Shown: in pieces, positions 53,373-60,873 of the stretch | How positions within the stretch are numbered: position 1 is the stretch's first letter | Layout of the letters: each line of letters begins with the position of its first letter | Assembly: GCF_003173615.1 (NCBI RefSeq) | Contig: NZ_QGNA01000001.1 | Location: forward strand, 186,001 to 250,000 | Source: Falsiroseomonas bella | GTDB lineage: Bacteria; Pseudomonadota; Alphaproteobacteria; Acetobacterales; Acetobacteraceae | Length of the DNA: 64,000 nt | Reading direction: 5' to 3' | The notes under the pieces: model-generated | Told to the model about the DNA's origin: nothing | Databases searched by the model: none | Seen by the model: the letters and a program-made list of their open reading frames with translations, nothing else | Made by a program: the position numbers and the translations under genes

Positions 53373-54032
53373 TCAACGGCGCGCCGCGACGTCCTCGAGC
53401 GCCGGGACGCCGCCGCGCACCAGGGCGGGGATCGCGGCGGCGATGCGCTCCAACGGCCAGTCCCACCAGGCGAGCGCGACGAGGCGCGCGGCCTCGTCTT
53501 CCGTGAAGCGGCGCCGCACCACGCGCGCGGGATTGCCGGCGACGACGGCGTAGTCGGGCACGTCCTGCGTCACCACCGCGTGGGCCGCGACGACGGCGCC
53601 ATGGCCGATGCGCAGCCCGGGCATCACCAGCGCCTCCATCCCGATCCAGACATCGTGGCCCACCACGGTGTCGCGCGCCTGCGGGAAGGGATAGGCGCCG
53701 AGATCGAGCGCCTCCGCGAAGGCGCCGCCGAGGATCGCGAAGGGGAAGGTCGAGACGCCCTCCATCGCATGCATCGCATCCGGCATGACGAAGCGCGCGC
53801 CGGTCGCAATGGCGCAGAAGCTGCCGATCTCCAGGCGCGCGCCGGAGAAGCCGAAATTGTAGAGGATGTTGCGGTCAAGGAAGGCTGTCGCGTGCTCGGG
53901 GTCGTCGTAGTAGGTGAAGCGGCCCGCCGCGACATTCGCCACCGCCTCCTGCGCGGCGATCAGCGGGCGCAGCTGCACCACGCGGGTCGTGCCCTGGATC
54001 GGGTGCAGCAGGTCCGGATCGGGAAAGGTCAC
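53373..54032 (-). CDS. CatB/Vat-type xenobiotic acetyltransferase (hexapeptide repeat)
   Basis: 219 residues with a left-handed beta-helix. [20 protein letters not shown] carries hexapeptide repeats with the catalytic His, STFPF follows, and [32 protein letters not shown] shows four to five further repeats. The family acetylates antibiotics such as chloramphenicol or streptogramins, and many members act on other hydroxyl compounds. No other resistance genes lie beside it. The GTG at 54032 overlaps the ABC transporter stop as GTGA, so it is translationally coupled; the ABC exporter may move the same compound (inference). Confidence 0.85.
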   Translation of the reverse strand: MTFPDPDLLHPIQGTTRVVQLRPLIAAQEAVANVAAGRFTYYDDPEHATAFLDRNILYNFGFSGARLEIGSFCAIATGARFVMPDAMHAMEGVSTFPFAILGGAFAEALDLGAYPFPQARDTVVGHDVWIGMEALVMPGLRIGHGAVVAAHAVVTQDVPDYAVVAGNPARVVRRRFTEDEAARLVALAWWDWPLERIAAAIPALVRGGVPALEDVAARR

Positions 54033-55783
54033 GCGACGAAGGCCTGGGTCTTCACCAGGCGCGCGTACAGCCCGTCTCGCGCCATCAGCTCGGCATGGGT
54101 GCCCTGTTCCACCGCGCTGCCGTTCTCCATCGCCACGATCAGGTCGGCGTCGCGCACGGTGGAGAGGCGATGCGCGATCACCAGCGTCGTGCGGCCGGCG
54201 CGGAGCCGGCCGATGGCCTCCTGCACCAGCGCCTCGTTCTCCGCATCCAGCGCACTCGTCGCCTCGTCCAGCAGCAGCACGCGCGGGTTGCGCAACAACG
54301 CGCGCGCGAGCGCGACGCGCTGGCGCTGGCCGCCCGAGAGGCGTTGCCCGCCGGGGCCGAGCACCGTGTCGTAGCCCTGTGGCAGCGACGAGAGGAAGTC
54401 GTGGGCGGCCGCGGCGCGGGCGGCGTCCTCGACCTCGGCGCGCGTCGCGCCGGGGCGGCCGCAGGCGATGTTGGCGAGCGCGGTGTCGTCGAAGATCACG
54501 GCGTCCTGACCGACATAGGCGATGGCGTCGCGCAGCGAGCCGAGCGTCACGCCCCGCAGCGCCGCGCCGTCCAGCGTTATCCTGCCGTCCGTCACGTCGT
54601 AGAGGCGCGGCACGAGCGCCAGCGCCGTGGATTTGCCAGCGCCGGAAGGGCCGACCAGGGCCACCGTGCGGCCGGGCTCGGCCACGAAGGAAAGATCGCG
54701 CAGCGCGGCGTCCGGCACGCCTTCGTACGCAAAGCCGACCCGGTCGAAGACGACGCGGCCCTGGCCTTCGGGCAGCGGGCGCGCATCGGGCGCATCCTGG
54801 ATGCGCGGCTGCTCGTCCACGGTGGCGAAGACGCGGCTGAGGCCGGCGAGGCCCTCCTGCAGCGCGGCGTTCAGGCTGCCGAGTGCGCGCACCGGGCGGG
54901 CGGCGATCAGCAGCGCGGCGACGAAGCCGGTGAAGTCGCCGATGGTACCGAGCCCTTCGGAGACGCGCCAGCCGACGAAGCCGAGCACGCCCGCCACCGC
55001 GAGGCCGCCCAGCGCCTCCAGCACGGGATCGACGCGCGCGCGGGTGCGCTGGATCGCGAAGGTGCTCTCGCGCAGGCGTTCGAAGGCGCCCTCGGCCCGC
55101 GCCTGCTCGGCGCTCTCAAGCCGGTAGGTCCGCACCACGCGCGCGGCGCCGAAGCTTTCGGTCAGCAGCGCGGCGGTCTCGCCCACGCGGTCCTGCATGC
55201 CGGCGGAGGCGCGGCGGATGCGCTTGCCGAGCTTGACGATCGGCACCGCGGCGATCGGGTAGAGCATCGCCGCCAGCAGCGCCATCTTCCAGTCCATCCA
55301 GAGCATCGAGCCGACTAGGCCGATGATGGTGAAGAGGTCGGCGACGCCGCTGATGCCCTTGGTCAGCGCCTCCCGGATCAGGCCGGCATCGGTGGTGAAG
55401 CGCGCGGCGTGGCGGGCTGGCGCCTCCCGCGCCACCTGGGCCAGGTCGGCGCGGGTCAGCGCGGCAAACAGGCGCTTCTGCAGCCCCTCGATCACCCGGA
55501 GCACGACGGATTGCGTCGCGACGGCCTGGCCGAACTGGAACAGCGCCTTGCCGGAGGTGACGGCGATGATGATGGGCGGCAGCAGCCAGACGACGCGGGG
55601 ATCGCCCTCGGTGAAGCGGTTGAAGGCCTGCTGGATGATGATGGGGTAGAGCGCGGTGAAGCCCGCGACGCCCAAGGTGCAGACCGCCGCCAACACCAGC
55701 AGGCGCGGATAGTGGCGGACATGCTCGCGCCAGAGCCGCCGGACGAGCGGGAGGGAAGCGGCATCGAAGGCGGGACGGGCCAT
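54029..55783 (-). CDS. ABC exporter, fused membrane and ATPase domains (MsbA/lipid-exporter type)
   Basis: 584 residues. Six membrane helices fill about 20-310 ([20 protein letters not shown] starts TM1). The ATPase half has Walker [12 protein letters not shown]-loop [13 protein letters not shown], signature [15 protein letters not shown], Walker [13 protein letters not shown] and the switch His of IAHRLSTV. It dimerises and exports a lipid, peptide or drug; MsbA-like half-transporters of this group occur in alphaproteobacterial housekeeping operons. ATG 55783 begins the usual cytoplasmic helix. It lies 101 bases downstream of the CCA gene and overlaps the acetyltransferase gene. Confidence 0.92.
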   Translation of the reverse strand: MARPAFDAASLPLVRRLWREHVRHYPRLLVLAAVCTLGVAGFTALYPIIIQQAFNRFTEGDPRVVWLLPPIIIAVTSGKALFQFGQAVATQSVVLRVIEGLQKRLFAALTRADLAQVAREAPARHAARFTTDAGLIREALTKGISGVADLFTIIGLVGSMLWMDWKMALLAAMLYPIAAVPIVKLGKRIRRASAGMQDRVGETAALLTESFGAARVVRTYRLESAEQARAEGAFERLRESTFAIQRTRARVDPVLEALGGLAVAGVLGFVGWRVSEGLGTIGDFTGFVAALLIAARPVRALGSLNAALQEGLAGLSRVFATVDEQPRIQDAPDARPLPEGQGRVVFDRVGFAYEGVPDAALRDLSFVAEPGRTVALVGPSGAGKSTALALVPRLYDVTDGRITLDGAALRGVTLGSLRDAIAYVGQDAVIFDDTALANIACGRPGATRAEVEDAARAAAAHDFLSSLPQGYDTVLGPGGQRLSGGQRQRVALARALLRNPRVLLLDEATSALDAENEALVQEAIGRLRAGRTTLVIAHRLSTVRDADLIVAMENGSAVEQGTHAELMARDGLYARLVKTQAFVA

Positions 55784-55884
55784 GGGTGGGGGGTCTAGCC
55801 CGGGCAGGTTGGCTGCGCGAGGGTGTTGCCTTCGCCGCGCGGATGGGTTAGTTCTCTTTTTGTTCCGAAGTGCCGGCGGATCTG

Positions 55885-57156
55885 TCAGGTCCCCGCCGGC
55901 GTCTTTCCTGCCGGGGCGGCGGGCCCGTCCGCCGCCCCGGTGTCTTTCCGGCGGTGCAGCTCCGCGAGGAGTTCCGCCCGGGTCGCGGTGCAGCCGCCCT
56001 CCAGCCACCAGGATCGCAGCGCCGCCAGCAGCGCGCCGACATGCGGGCCGGGCGGGATGCCCTGCGCCAGCAGGTCGCGGCCGAGCAGGGGAAAGACCGG
56101 CGGGTCCATTTCGGCGAGTCGCGCGCGGAGATCGCCGCGGTCCTGGCCGTCGCGGGATTCGGCGAGCCATTGCTCGTCGAGCGCCTGGGATCTCGGGCGG
56201 GTGGCGAGATAACGCCGGAGCGCGGCGTCGTCCGGCTCCCGACCCGGCGCGGCCTCCGATTCGCAGAGCGCCATGAGCCGCGCGCGTTCCTCGCCGGAGA
56301 GGCGCAGCCGGCGCGCCAGGCCCGGCACCACGCCGGCGCGGAAGGGCAGCCAGGCGGCCAGGCGCAGGAGCGGATCGTGCGGCGCATCCAGCGCGACCAG
56401 CCGGCGCAGCGACTCCGTCGGCCCGGCCTCCGGCAGTGCGGCAGCCCGCAGGCCCGTGCCCTCCATCAGCGCGATCGCCGGCACCGGATCGGGCGCCTGC
56501 AGCAGGCGCTTCAGCTCCATCCAGATGCGCTCCGGCGCGATGCGCGCCCGGAATCCCTCGATGGACTCCGCGATCGCCGCCAGCGCTGCTTCATCCGGCG
56601 CGCCGCGGCCGTAGCGCGCCCAGAACCGGAAGAAGCGCAGGGCGCGCAAGAAATCCTCGGCGAGACGGGTGGAGGGGTCACCGACGAAGAGCACCCGCCC
56701 GGCCGCAAGATCCTCGCGCCCGCCGAAATAGTCCCAGAGATTGCCCGCGGCATCGCAGGACATGGCGTTGATCCGGAAGTCGCGCCGCGCCGCGTCCTCC
56801 CGCCAGTCGGTGGTCCATTCCACCTCGGCGTGCCGGCCGTCGGTCGCGATGTCGCGCCGGAGCGCGGTCACTTCCACGGGATGGTGCGCCAACACGGCGG
56901 TGATGGTGCCGTGGGCGAGCCCCGTCTCGAACACCTTGAGCCCGGCCGCGCGCAGGCGGGCCACGATCTCCTCGGGCGGCATCGGCGCGGCGACGTCCAC
57001 GTCGTGCACCGCGCGGCCGGCCAGCGCGTCCCGCACGCAGCCGCCGACGGCGCGGGCACCCGGCAGCGCGGCCAGCACGGCCGCCGGGGCGGCTTCCGAG
57101 AGAAAGGCCGGCGGGGCGATACGCGCCTGGGGCGGATCGTCCCCCGCCCAGCTCAC
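55885..57156 (-). CDS. CCA tRNA nucleotidyltransferase/poly(A) polymerase family
   Basis: 423 residues, class II nucleotidyltransferase. ARAVGGCVRDALAGRAVHDVDVAA holds the GGxVRD and DxD metal-binding motif, ARRDFRINAM is the RRD motif, and VGDPSTRLAEDFLRALRFFRFWARYG is the flexible neck region that reads CTP or ATP. It should add CCA to tRNA 3' ends; the long C-terminal part is variable. GTG 57156 overlaps the DUF6111 stop as GTGA. A poly(A) polymerase role cannot be excluded from sequence. Confidence 0.93.
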   Translation of the reverse strand: MSWAGDDPPQARIAPPAFLSEAAPAAVLAALPGARAVGGCVRDALAGRAVHDVDVAAPMPPEEIVARLRAAGLKVFETGLAHGTITAVLAHHPVEVTALRRDIATDGRHAEVEWTTDWREDAARRDFRINAMSCDAAGNLWDYFGGREDLAAGRVLFVGDPSTRLAEDFLRALRFFRFWARYGRGAPDEAALAAIAESIEGFRARIAPERIWMELKRLLQAPDPVPAIALMEGTGLRAAALPEAGPTESLRRLVALDAPHDPLLRLAAWLPFRAGVVPGLARRLRLSGEERARLMALCESEAAPGREPDDAALRRYLATRPRSQALDEQWLAESRDGQDRGDLRARLAEMDPPVFPLLGRDLLAQGIPPGPHVGALLAALRSWWLEGGCTATRAELLAELHRRKDTGAADGPAAPAGKTPAGT

Positions 57157-57407
57157 CGGCGCGGCTCCGTATGGCCGCGCTGCACCGTGCCATCGGGGCC
57201 GAGCACCGCCGGCACGTAGGTCCCGCCAGGCTCGAGGCTGCGCGACAGCCCCCACCATACGGCGGTGCCCAGCATCAGCCCGACGCCGAGCAGCAGCGAC
57301 AGCACCATGCCGGAGGAGGGCTCGCCCGAATTTGGCCCGTAGCGTCGCCAGGCGAGGTAGAGCCCGAAGGGCAGGAGCGTGAGGAGGACGGCGATGACGG
57401 CGGCCAT
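57153..57407 (-). CDS. DUF6111-family membrane protein
   Basis: 84 residues with two membrane helices (VIAVLLTLLPFGLYLAW and LSLLLGVGLMLGTAVWWGL) separated by a short polar loop; the C-terminus is polar. The order Nudix-DUF6111-CCA enzyme is common in alphaproteobacteria, and this protein is assigned by that context and size. Function unknown. The stop overlaps the CCA gene start by 4 bases. Confidence 0.8.
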   Translation of the reverse strand: MAAVIAVLLTLLPFGLYLAWRRYGPNSGEPSSGMVLSLLLGVGLMLGTAVWWGLSRSLEPGGTYVPAVLGPDGTVQRGHTEPRR

Positions 57408-57471
57408 GATGCAACGGATATAGAGGCGCCGCCCCGCCGCCGCACCCCGCGCCGCCGAGAAGCCGCCGCCG

Positions 57472-58077
57472 TCAGTCCCGCAGGATGCGCGCCAGGCTCA
57501 CCAGCATGGTCGCGGTGGCGCCCCAGATCAGATGCTCGGGATGCGGCCAGACCCAGAATTCCCGCATGCGGCCGCGGAACTCGGCCTGCCGCCGCTCCGG
57601 CGCGGCCGGGTCCAGCACGGTCGCCAGCGGCAATTCGAAGATGGCGGCGACCTCGCCGGGATCGGGCGTCAGGGTCAGCGGCGGGTCCAGGAAGGCGACC
57701 ACCGGCGTCACGCGGAAACCGGTGCCGGTCAGGTGTTCCGGCAGGTGGCCGGCCACCACGGGCAGGCGCGGGTCGAGGCCAACTTCCTCGGCCGCCTCGC
57801 GCAGCGCCGCGGCTTCCGCCGTCTCGCCCGGCTCGAGGCGCCCGCCGGGAAACGCCACCTGGCCGGCATGGGCGGTGAGTCGCGCCGAGCGCAGGGTCAG
57901 CAGGATGGAGGGCGTGGCGTCGTGCCAGACGATCGGGACCAGCACGGCGGCATCGCGCAGCCGGCCCGACTGGGCCGCGGCCTCGGCGTCGTCCGAAAAG
58001 GTCGGCGCGGCGCGGGCCAGCGCGGCGGGATCGCCGAGCCGATCCGCAATCGCCTCGCGGCTGAGGGCGAAGCTCAC
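57472..58077 (-). CDS. CoA pyrophosphatase (Nudix family, NudL/YeaB type)
   Basis: 201 residues. LTLRSARLTAHAGQVAFPGG is the UPF0035/CoA signature, overlapped by the Nudix box GGRLEPGETAEAAALREAAEEVG. Family enzymes split coenzyme A into phosphopantetheine and 3',5'-ADP. The DAAVLVPIV start and C-terminal EFWVWPHPEHLIWGATA match. The GTG at 58077 overlaps the DUF1285 stop as GTGA. Confidence 0.92.
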   Translation of the reverse strand: MSFALSREAIADRLGDPAALARAAPTFSDDAEAAAQSGRLRDAAVLVPIVWHDATPSILLTLRSARLTAHAGQVAFPGGRLEPGETAEAAALREAAEEVGLDPRLPVVAGHLPEHLTGTGFRVTPVVAFLDPPLTLTPDPGEVAAIFELPLATVLDPAAPERRQAEFRGRMREFWVWPHPEHLIWGATATMLVSLARILRD

Positions 58078-58673
58078 TCGGCGGCGCGGCGGAGGCTCAA
58101 CTCGGCCGGCGCCTCGTCGATCGGGAAGAAGACGCCTTCGGACCAGACGCCGAGCACCGCGCGCCCCTCCACCGTCTCGGGCTGGGCCAGCGCCACCAGC
58201 TCGTAGAAGACGGCGCGGTTGATCCGCGCCTCGAGCCCCGGGCGGACGGTGATGTAGGGGCGCGGCTCGCGCGACTTCGGGTCGATGGCCACGCGGATCG
58301 GGTGGTCGGCGTCGGCGGTGACCATCTCGTCCAGGTTGGTGCGGAATGTCAGGCACTGGCGCGGCGTGGGGTTGGGCACGAAGGGATCGGCGCAGTCGCG
58401 CCAGAACATCTCGACGGCGACGAAGGGCGCGTCCTCCACCTCGATCCGGCCGCGCTCCACGGGCGTCTCCAGCACATAGGCGTCGCCCTCGCGCTTCAGG
58501 ACGGAGGCGAAGAGGCAGACCAGCTCCTTCCGGCCGATCGGGCTGCCCCGATAGAACCAGGTGCCGTCCTTGGCGATCCGCATGGGGAAATCGCCGCAAT
58601 CATGGCGCTTGCGGGGCGGGCCGCCGCGCCCCTCCTGCCCGTTCCGCGCCTTCTCCGGATGGCCGTCCGTCAT
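58074..58673 (-). CDS. DUF1285-family protein
   Basis: 199 residues, soluble. MRIAKDGTWFYRGSPIGRKELVCLFASVL and CLTFRTNLDEMVTADADHPI match the alphaproteobacterial DUF1285 family, which often sits before the Nudix and CCA genes. A disordered, charged N-terminal tail of about 30 residues precedes it. The role is unknown; structural relatives look like small barrel proteins. First gene of a leftward operon (199, 201, 84, 423, 584 and 219 codons), with GTGA overlaps at three junctions. Confidence 0.88.
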   Translation of the reverse strand: MTDGHPEKARNGQEGRGGPPRKRHDCGDFPMRIAKDGTWFYRGSPIGRKELVCLFASVLKREGDAYVLETPVERGRIEVEDAPFVAVEMFWRDCADPFVPNPTPRQCLTFRTNLDEMVTADADHPIRVAIDPKSREPRPYITVRPGLEARINRAVFYELVALAQPETVEGRAVLGVWSEGVFFPIDEAPAELSLRRAAE

Positions 58674-58849
58674 GGCTTTTCCCGCATCCGTGAAGCACCC
58701 GCCCCCACTCCGAGCATCCGCGCCGCCCCGCACCGCCGGCCCCGCCCGAACCGCTCGCCGCAAAGGTGTAACCGTGCTGGCGAAGCGGATGGGCAAGGTG
58801 GATACTCGGACCATATGCACTGGCGCCGGATATAGGGAGCCTCACCCGC

Positions 58850-59854
58850 ATGGTTGAAGTGGCAGACCCCACGGAAGCGAGGATGCTTGTCGCCGAGGCG
58901 GAAGCCCTGGCCGAGCGCCTCGGCCGCGTGCGCCAATCCGTGGGCCGCGTGATCTTCGGCCAGGAGCAGGTGGTGGAGCGCACGCTCATCACCCTGCTCT
59001 CGGGCGGCCATGTGCTGCTGGTGGGCGTGCCGGGGCTCGGCAAGACCAAGCTGGTCGAGACGCTGGGCACGGTGCTCGGGCTCGACGCGAAGCGGGTGCA
59101 GTTCACGCCGGACCTCATGCCGTCGGACATTCTCGGCTCCGAGGTTCTGGAGGAGGACCAGGCGGGCCGCCGCCACTTCCGCTTCATCAAGGGGCCGATC
59201 TTCTGCCAGTTGCTGATGGCCGACGAGATCAACCGCGCCTCCCCCCGCACCCAGTCGGCGCTGCTGCAGGCGATGCAGGAGCACAAGGTGGCGATCGCCG
59301 GCGAGGTGCATCCGCTCCCCGGCCCCTTCCATGTGCTGGCCACCCAGAACCCGATCGAGCAGGAAGGCACCTATCCCCTGCCGGAGGCGCAGCTCGACCG
59401 CTTCCTGCTGGAGATCGACGTCTCCTACCCCGACCTGGCGGCGGAACGGGCGATGCTGCTGGCCACCACCGGCGCGAGCCAGGCGCAGCCCGTCCAGGCG
59501 ATGAGCGGGCCCGAGCTGCTGGCGGCGCAGACGCTGATCCGGCGCCTGCCGGTGGGCGAAGGCGTGGTGGAGGCGATCCTGCGCCTGGTGCGCGGCGCCC
59601 GGCCCGAGACCACCGAGATCGAGGAGGTGCGGCGGCATCTCTCCTACGGCCCCGGCCCGCGGGCGGCGCAGGCGCTGATGCTGGCGACCCGCGCCCGCGC
59701 CGTGCTGGACGGCCGCCTCTCGCCGAGCGTCGAGGACGTGCTGGCGCTGGCCGAGCCGGTGCTGCGCCACCGCATGGCGCTGAACTTCTCGGCCCGCGCG
59801 GATGGCGTGCATCTGTCCGAGATCCTCGACCGGCTGAAGGCGCAGCTTGGCTAG
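58850..59854 (+). CDS. MoxR-family AAA+ ATPase
   Basis: 334 residues. Walker A VGVPGLGKTKLVE, Walker B LLMADEINRASP, sensor 1 VLATQNPIEQEGTYPLPEAQLDRFL and sensor-2 helix in the C-terminal lid (VEEVRRHLSYGPGPRAAQALM region). MoxR ATPases act as chaperones that mature or insert metal cofactors in VWA-domain protein systems. First gene of a four-gene cluster with DUF58, DUF4159 and a membrane gene. The ATG is at 58850, 177 bases from the DUF1285 gene. Confidence 0.95.
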   Translation: MVEVADPTEARMLVAEAEALAERLGRVRQSVGRVIFGQEQVVERTLITLLSGGHVLLVGVPGLGKTKLVETLGTVLGLDAKRVQFTPDLMPSDILGSEVLEEDQAGRRHFRFIKGPIFCQLLMADEINRASPRTQSALLQAMQEHKVAIAGEVHPLPGPFHVLATQNPIEQEGTYPLPEAQLDRFLLEIDVSYPDLAAERAMLLATTGASQAQPVQAMSGPELLAAQTLIRRLPVGEGVVEAILRLVRGARPETTEIEEVRRHLSYGPGPRAAQALMLATRARAVLDGRLSPSVEDVLALAEPVLRHRMALNFSARADGVHLSEILDRLKAQLG

Positions 59855-60713
59855 TCCGCCGACCGCCCTCGCCGTCCCCTGGGCAGAGCAGCTCGGCGCG
59901 AGCCTGCCGCCGCTGCTGGTGCAGGCGGAGCGCGTCGCCGCGACGGTGATGCCCGGCCTGCATGGCCGCCGCCGCGCGGGGCCTGGCGAATCCTTCTGGC
60001 AGTTCCGTCCCTTCGTCGCCGGCGACCCGGCGAATCGCATCGACTGGCGGCAATCCGGCAAGTCCGACCGCCTCTTCATCCGCGAGACGGAGTGGGAGGC
60101 GGCGCAGACGGTCGCGCTCTGGGTCGCGTCGGGGCCAGGCATGGAATGGCGCAGCTCGAAGGAGGTGCCGGCCAAGGCGTTCCGGGCGCAGCTGCTGTTG
60201 CTCGCGCTCGCCTCGCTGCTGCTGCGCGGCGGCGAGCGGGTGCGGCTGTTCGGCCTGCCGCGGCCCTTCGCCGGGCGCCATGCGATGCCCTCCATCGCCG
60301 GCTCTCTGCCGCAGATGGCGGCGCGGCCGGAGGATCCGCGCATCGCCCGCCATGCCCGGGCCGTGCTGTTCGGCGATTTCTGGGAGCCGCTGGAGGCGAC
60401 GGGCAAGGCGGTCGGGGCGCTGGCGACGCAGGGGGTGCGGGGCCATCTGGTGCAGGTGATCGACCCGGCGGAGGAGACGCTGCCCTATGCCGGGCGGGTC
60501 CGCTTCGAGGAGGTCGGCGAGTCGACCATGCCCCCTGCCCTGGTGCCGCGCGTGGAAGCGGTGCGCGAGCTGTACGCGGAACGCCTGGCGCGGCATCGCG
60601 CGGGCTTGGCCGCGCTGGCGCAATCCGCCGGCTGGACCTTCGCCACCCACCGCACCGACCAGCCGCCGGAGATGGCGCTGCTGTCGCTGCACCAGATGCT
60701 GGCGCCGGCGTGA
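59847..60713 (+). CDS. DUF58-domain protein of the MoxR cluster
   Basis: 288 residues. GRRRAGPGESFWQFRPF, GDPANRIDWRQSGKSDRLFI and RETEWEAAQTVALWVASG are the DUF58 core (Rossmann-like, VWA-related fold) that pairs with MoxR. The TTG start at 59847 lies in frame inside the end of moxR and overlaps it by 8 bases, consistent with coupling. Fourth residue onwards matches the family. No membrane segments. A palindromic element separates it from the next gene. Confidence 0.9.
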   Translation: MASPPTALAVPWAEQLGASLPPLLVQAERVAATVMPGLHGRRRAGPGESFWQFRPFVAGDPANRIDWRQSGKSDRLFIRETEWEAAQTVALWVASGPGMEWRSSKEVPAKAFRAQLLLLALASLLLRGGERVRLFGLPRPFAGRHAMPSIAGSLPQMAARPEDPRIARHARAVLFGDFWEPLEATGKAVGALATQGVRGHLVQVIDPAEETLPYAGRVRFEEVGESTMPPALVPRVEAVRELYAERLARHRAGLAALAQSAGWTFATHRTDQPPEMALLSLHQMLAPA

Positions 60714-60736
60714 TGTTTTCCTGTTCGACGCGGGTT

Positions 60737-60846
60737 GGTCGCGCCCCCACCCCAGCCCTCCCCCGTAAACGGGGGAGGGAGTTGGGGGCGGCGCCACCTG
60801 CTCCCTCCCCTGCGAAGCGGGGGAGGGTCGGGGTGGGGGCACGACC
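60737..60846. repeat. 110-bp MITE-like element with 29-bp inverted ends, copies 3 and 4
   Basis: Left end 60737-60765 and right end 60818-60846 are inverted repeats with three mismatches over 29 bp (GGTCG, GCCCCCACCCC, CCCTCCCCCG blocks). Inside are two hairpins, CCCTCCCCCGT/ACGGGGGAGGG and CTCCCTCCCC/GGGGGAGGG. It matches the shorter copies at 23936 and 35551. It sits between two genes of one cluster. Confidence 0.7.
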
Positions 60847-60873
60847 GACAGCCGCCGATAGCGGGCGTGCCCC

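Noticed and set aside
53373-54032. Firm annotation as chloramphenicol resistance
   Set aside because: Hexapeptide acetyltransferases of this group act on many substrates and there is no resistance context, so only the family is claimed.
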